The notes under the pieces: model-generated | Database searches by the model: none | What the model was told of the DNA's origin: nothing | Seen by the model: the letters and a program-made list of their open reading frames with translations, nothing else | Part shown: positions 61,999 through 64,000 of the stretch, in pieces | Position numbering within the stretch: position 1 is the stretch's first letter | Layout: each line of letters starts with the position of its first letter | Assembly: GCA_003635265.1 (NCBI GenBank) | Contig: PYIZ01000010.1 | Span: 85,087 to 149,086 of the forward strand | DNA from: Candidatus Poribacteria bacterium | Lineage (GTDB): Bacteria; Poribacteria; WGA-4E; PCPOR2b | Reading direction: 5' to 3' | DNA: 64,000 bases | Translations under genes and position numbers: made by a program

Positions 61999-64000
61999 CT
62001 ATTCATCATCTTCCTCCGAATCCTCCTCTGAAGCCTCCTTCCCTCCACCAACCGCCATGATCGCTGTCGTTGCCTGCTGCGTATGGACCAGTTTATAAAA
62101 AATACCCTGCCGCTGCATCAACTCCGCATGAGTGCCAACCTCTCCAATTCTCCCGTCATCCAGAACAACCAGTCGATCCGCGTTCCGTAGGGTTGAGAGG
62201 CGGTGGGCAATCGCAAAGGTGGTACGTCCTTTGACCAGTCGCGCAATCGCTATCTGAATCTTTTTCTCAGTCGGTGTGTCAAGCGAGGAAGTCGCCTCAT
62301 CAAGGATGAGAATTTTGGGATCATGCAGAATGGCTCGTGCGATAGCGATACGCTGCTTTTCCCCGCCGGAGAGCTTTCCGCCGCGTTCACCAACCTTTGT
62401 GTCATAACCATCTGGCTTAGAAACGATAAATTCATGCGCTTCCGCGGCTATTGCTGCCCGAATCACCTCATCAAAGGTTGCGTCAGGCTTACCGTAGCGG
62501 ATATTTTCAGCAATAGTGACATTAAATAACGTCGGTTCCTGATGGACCATCCCTATCTGCCCGCGTAAATCTTCAAGTCGGATGTCCCGAATATCCTCAC
62601 CGTCTACCTCTAAACGACCCCGATTGACATCGTAGAAGCGGCATATTAAGTTGATGAGTGTGCTCTTGCCGACTCCCGACTTACCCACCAAGCCAATCAT
62701 CTCACCGGAGGTCACCTCAAGGTTAATCTCCTTGAGAATAGGTTTGCCCGGATCGTAACCGAAAGTAACATCCTTGAAGGATAGCCGTCCGCCGATCTGA
62801 GGCATTGGCTTTGCCTCCGGGGAGTTGAACGGTTCGACGGGAGTATCCATCACCTCAAAGATTCGCTCGGCGCCCGCATAGGTCTGGATCATAAAATTGT
62901 AAAAATCACCAAACCACTTGAGGGGGCTATAGAGCATCCAGAGATAGATGTTAAACGCCATCAATCCGCCGACCGTCAACTCTCCACCCAGGATCTGTCT
63001 ACCACCAAAATACCAGACAAAGAACACGCCGAAACTCATTAGGAAGTTCATCACTGTGAAAAAGACCAACGCAGCCCGATCTGCACGAACGCTCGCCGAC
63101 CGCAGCTCATCATTTCGCTGATTAAAGCGCATGCCCTCTCGCTTTTCTTGGGCAAACGCTTTGACCAATCGAATGCCGGTGATTGATTCGTTCAAATGCG
63201 CGGAAAGTCGCCCCCATTTGATGGACCAACGACGCCAGTAACGCTCCATACGATTCCAGATCAGTGCTCCACCCAAGACAATCGGTGGTACAGGAAGCAG
63301 TATATACATTGTGAGTATCCAGTTTTTATATAACAGTAAAGCCAAGATACCAACCAACGACAACGCCTTTGACAGCAGGAATGGCAGATCATAAATCAGG
63401 TATTCCTCCAGTAGTTCTGCGTCATTAGTCATTCGGGAGATGAGGCTTCCAACTTTTCGCTTATCGTAATATCTCAAAGGTGTGAACTGTAGAACACGAT
63501 AGAGTTCCCCACGGATGTCTTCCGCCGCTCGAAATCCTAGCCAATTGCTGATCGCTGCGCGCCCCACTTGGGAAAACCACATAAAGCACTGAATCCCAAA
63601 AAATGCTGCTACAAGCCACACCAGAAGTTCAAAGTTTGACTTCGGTTCGAGAACATCGTCAACGATGCGTTCTATGATAAGGGGTGGTAGTAACTCGATC
63701 AGTGCAGCAACCGTCGTGATTACAAAAACGAGTATAAGTTGAGGGCGATACGGTCTAGTGTAACCGACAATCCGCCAGAATGTGTCTCGCTTTTTCGCAC
63801 AGCTAATACATTTGCCCTCCTTCTCCGTGAGCAGGCGTCCACACCTTTCACAGCGTGTGCGCTCCATCTCTGTCGGCAATTCAAGCGGATTGCCTTTCGA
63901 GAGCTGCTGAATCCCCTCAGCAATCTCAGCAAACTTGGGTGCCAGCGAATTGGAATAGTGCAGGAAAACTGGTTCCCCTCCCTTGCGCTCTACAGCGAGA
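61999..64000 (-). CDS. ABC exporter (permease-ATPase fusion), 5' part beyond window
   Basis: Half-size ABC exporter. The frame stays open past ATG 63879 to the window edge (LAVERKGGEPVFLHYSNSLA), and this reads as part of the protein, so the gene starts outside. A zinc-ribbon CERCGRLLTEKEGKCISC precedes the six-helix membrane domain (LILVFVITTVAALIELLPPL). The ATPase has Walker A GLVGKSGVGKST, signature KLSGGEKQRIAIARA, Walker B ILILDEATSSLD and AIAHRLSTL. The end is acidic (EDSEEDDE). N-terminal extension, zinc ribbon and the DUF1854 neighbour match the cyanophycin metabolism-associated ABC transporter type. The substrate is unknown. Confidence 0.88.
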   Translation of the reverse strand, partial: LAVERKGGEPVFLHYSNSLAPKFAEIAEGIQQLSKGNPLELPTEMERTRCERCGRLLTEKEGKCISCAKKRDTFWRIVGYTRPYRPQLILVFVITTVAALIELLPPLIIERIVDDVLEPKSNFELLVWLVAAFFGIQCFMWFSQVGRAAISNWLGFRAAEDIRGELYRVLQFTPLRYYDKRKVGSLISRMTNDAELLEEYLIYDLPFLLSKALSLVGILALLLYKNWILTMYILLPVPPIVLGGALIWNRMERYWRRWSIKWGRLSAHLNESITGIRLVKAFAQEKREGMRFNQRNDELRSASVRADRAALVFFTVMNFLMSFGVFFVWYFGGRQILGGELTVGGLMAFNIYLWMLYSPLKWFGDFYNFMIQTYAGAERIFEVMDTPVEPFNSPEAKPMPQIGGRLSFKDVTFGYDPGKPILKEINLEVTSGEMIGLVGKSGVGKSTLINLICRFYDVNRGRLEVDGEDIRDIRLEDLRGQIGMVHQEPTLFNVTIAENIRYGKPDATFDEVIRAAIAAEAHEFIVSKPDGYDTKVGERGGKLSGGEKQRIAIARAILHDPKILILDEATSSLDTPTEKKIQIAIARLVKGRTTFAIAHRLSTLRNADRLVVLDDGRIGEVGTHAELMQRQGIFYKLVHTQQATTAIMAVGGGKEASEEDSEEDDE

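Overview
The window reads as one contiguous stretch of bacterial chromosome of intermediate G+C content. Gene density is high, with GTG/TTG as well as ATG starts, clear AGGAGG-type ribosome binding sites and sigma70-like promoters (TTGACA / TATAAT class). The gene mix is four phytanoyl-CoA dioxygenase (PhyH) family genes, enolase-superfamily sugar-acid dehydratases, BNR propellers, GMC and Gfo/Idh oxidoreductases, ThuA, a CocE hydrolase and futalosine-pathway menaquinone synthesis. It resembles uncultivated Candidatus Poribacteria or a related marine/sponge-associated lineage. That assignment is inference from gene content; no 16S rRNA gene is present.

Layout. 1-6.4 kb (+): the tail of a membrane protein, trpB, a CocE/NonD hydrolase, an Eis-like acetyltransferase, a divergent peptide deformylase and a class III aminotransferase. 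6.5-13.7 kb: a PhyH gene, mtnP divergent from an ArsS-type radical SAM gene, an RNase Z-like metallohydrolase, a DUF433/DUF5615 toxin-antitoxin-like pair, and three PhyH genes in a row. 13.7-26.2 kb (-): a co-directional run of eleven genes that looks like a sugar/sugar-acid catabolic locus: Gfo/Idh, two tandem BNR propellers, MFS transporter, two enolase-superfamily enzymes, ROK kinase, SIS isomerase, aldo/keto reductase, thioredoxin-fold protein and Fe-alcohol dehydrogenase. 26.4-28.4 kb: GMC oxidoreductase with its small subunit. 28.5-39.9 kb (-): ftsE without ftsX, topA, MFS, a two-part Na+/solute symporter, YgfZ/GcvT-like, amidohydrolase, ThuA, and a dTMP cluster folA-thyA-dut. 40-42 kb: a VOC protein and a TnpB-only IS200/IS605-type element. 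42-49.5 kb: SMP-30 lactonase, tRNA-Arg, an Ser/Arg-rich membrane protein, then a copper-handling operon (Cys/His-rich exported protein, DUF3347 lipoprotein, TolC-like protein, Tat-exported multicopper oxidase). 49.9-51.4 kb: an exported FMN-binding-like protein and an orphan Rieske protein. 51.4-64 kb: ychF, SDR, mqnD, tRNA-Asn, a histidine-kinase remnant, a large FAD/Fe-S dehydrogenase, ZIP, HupE and barrel proteins, and a DUF1854 gene with an ABC exporter running off the right edge.

The most interesting item is at 16205-17092 (-). A two-domain exported thioredoxin/AhpC-like protein is interrupted by one in-frame TGA exactly where the first cysteine of a CxxC redox motif should be. The frame stays open and family-like for another 116 codons. 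A short GC-rich hairpin with a GGU-containing loop lies about 27 nt after the TGA, as in bacterial SECIS elements. I read this as a selenoprotein (U-P-S-C motif) that gene callers would split in two. Other leads are a TnpB gene whose conserved C-terminal tail lies in frame beyond a TAA, the mtnP/arsS pair, a dispersed 24-bp repeat, and a four-copy 8-bp tandem repeat upstream of dut.
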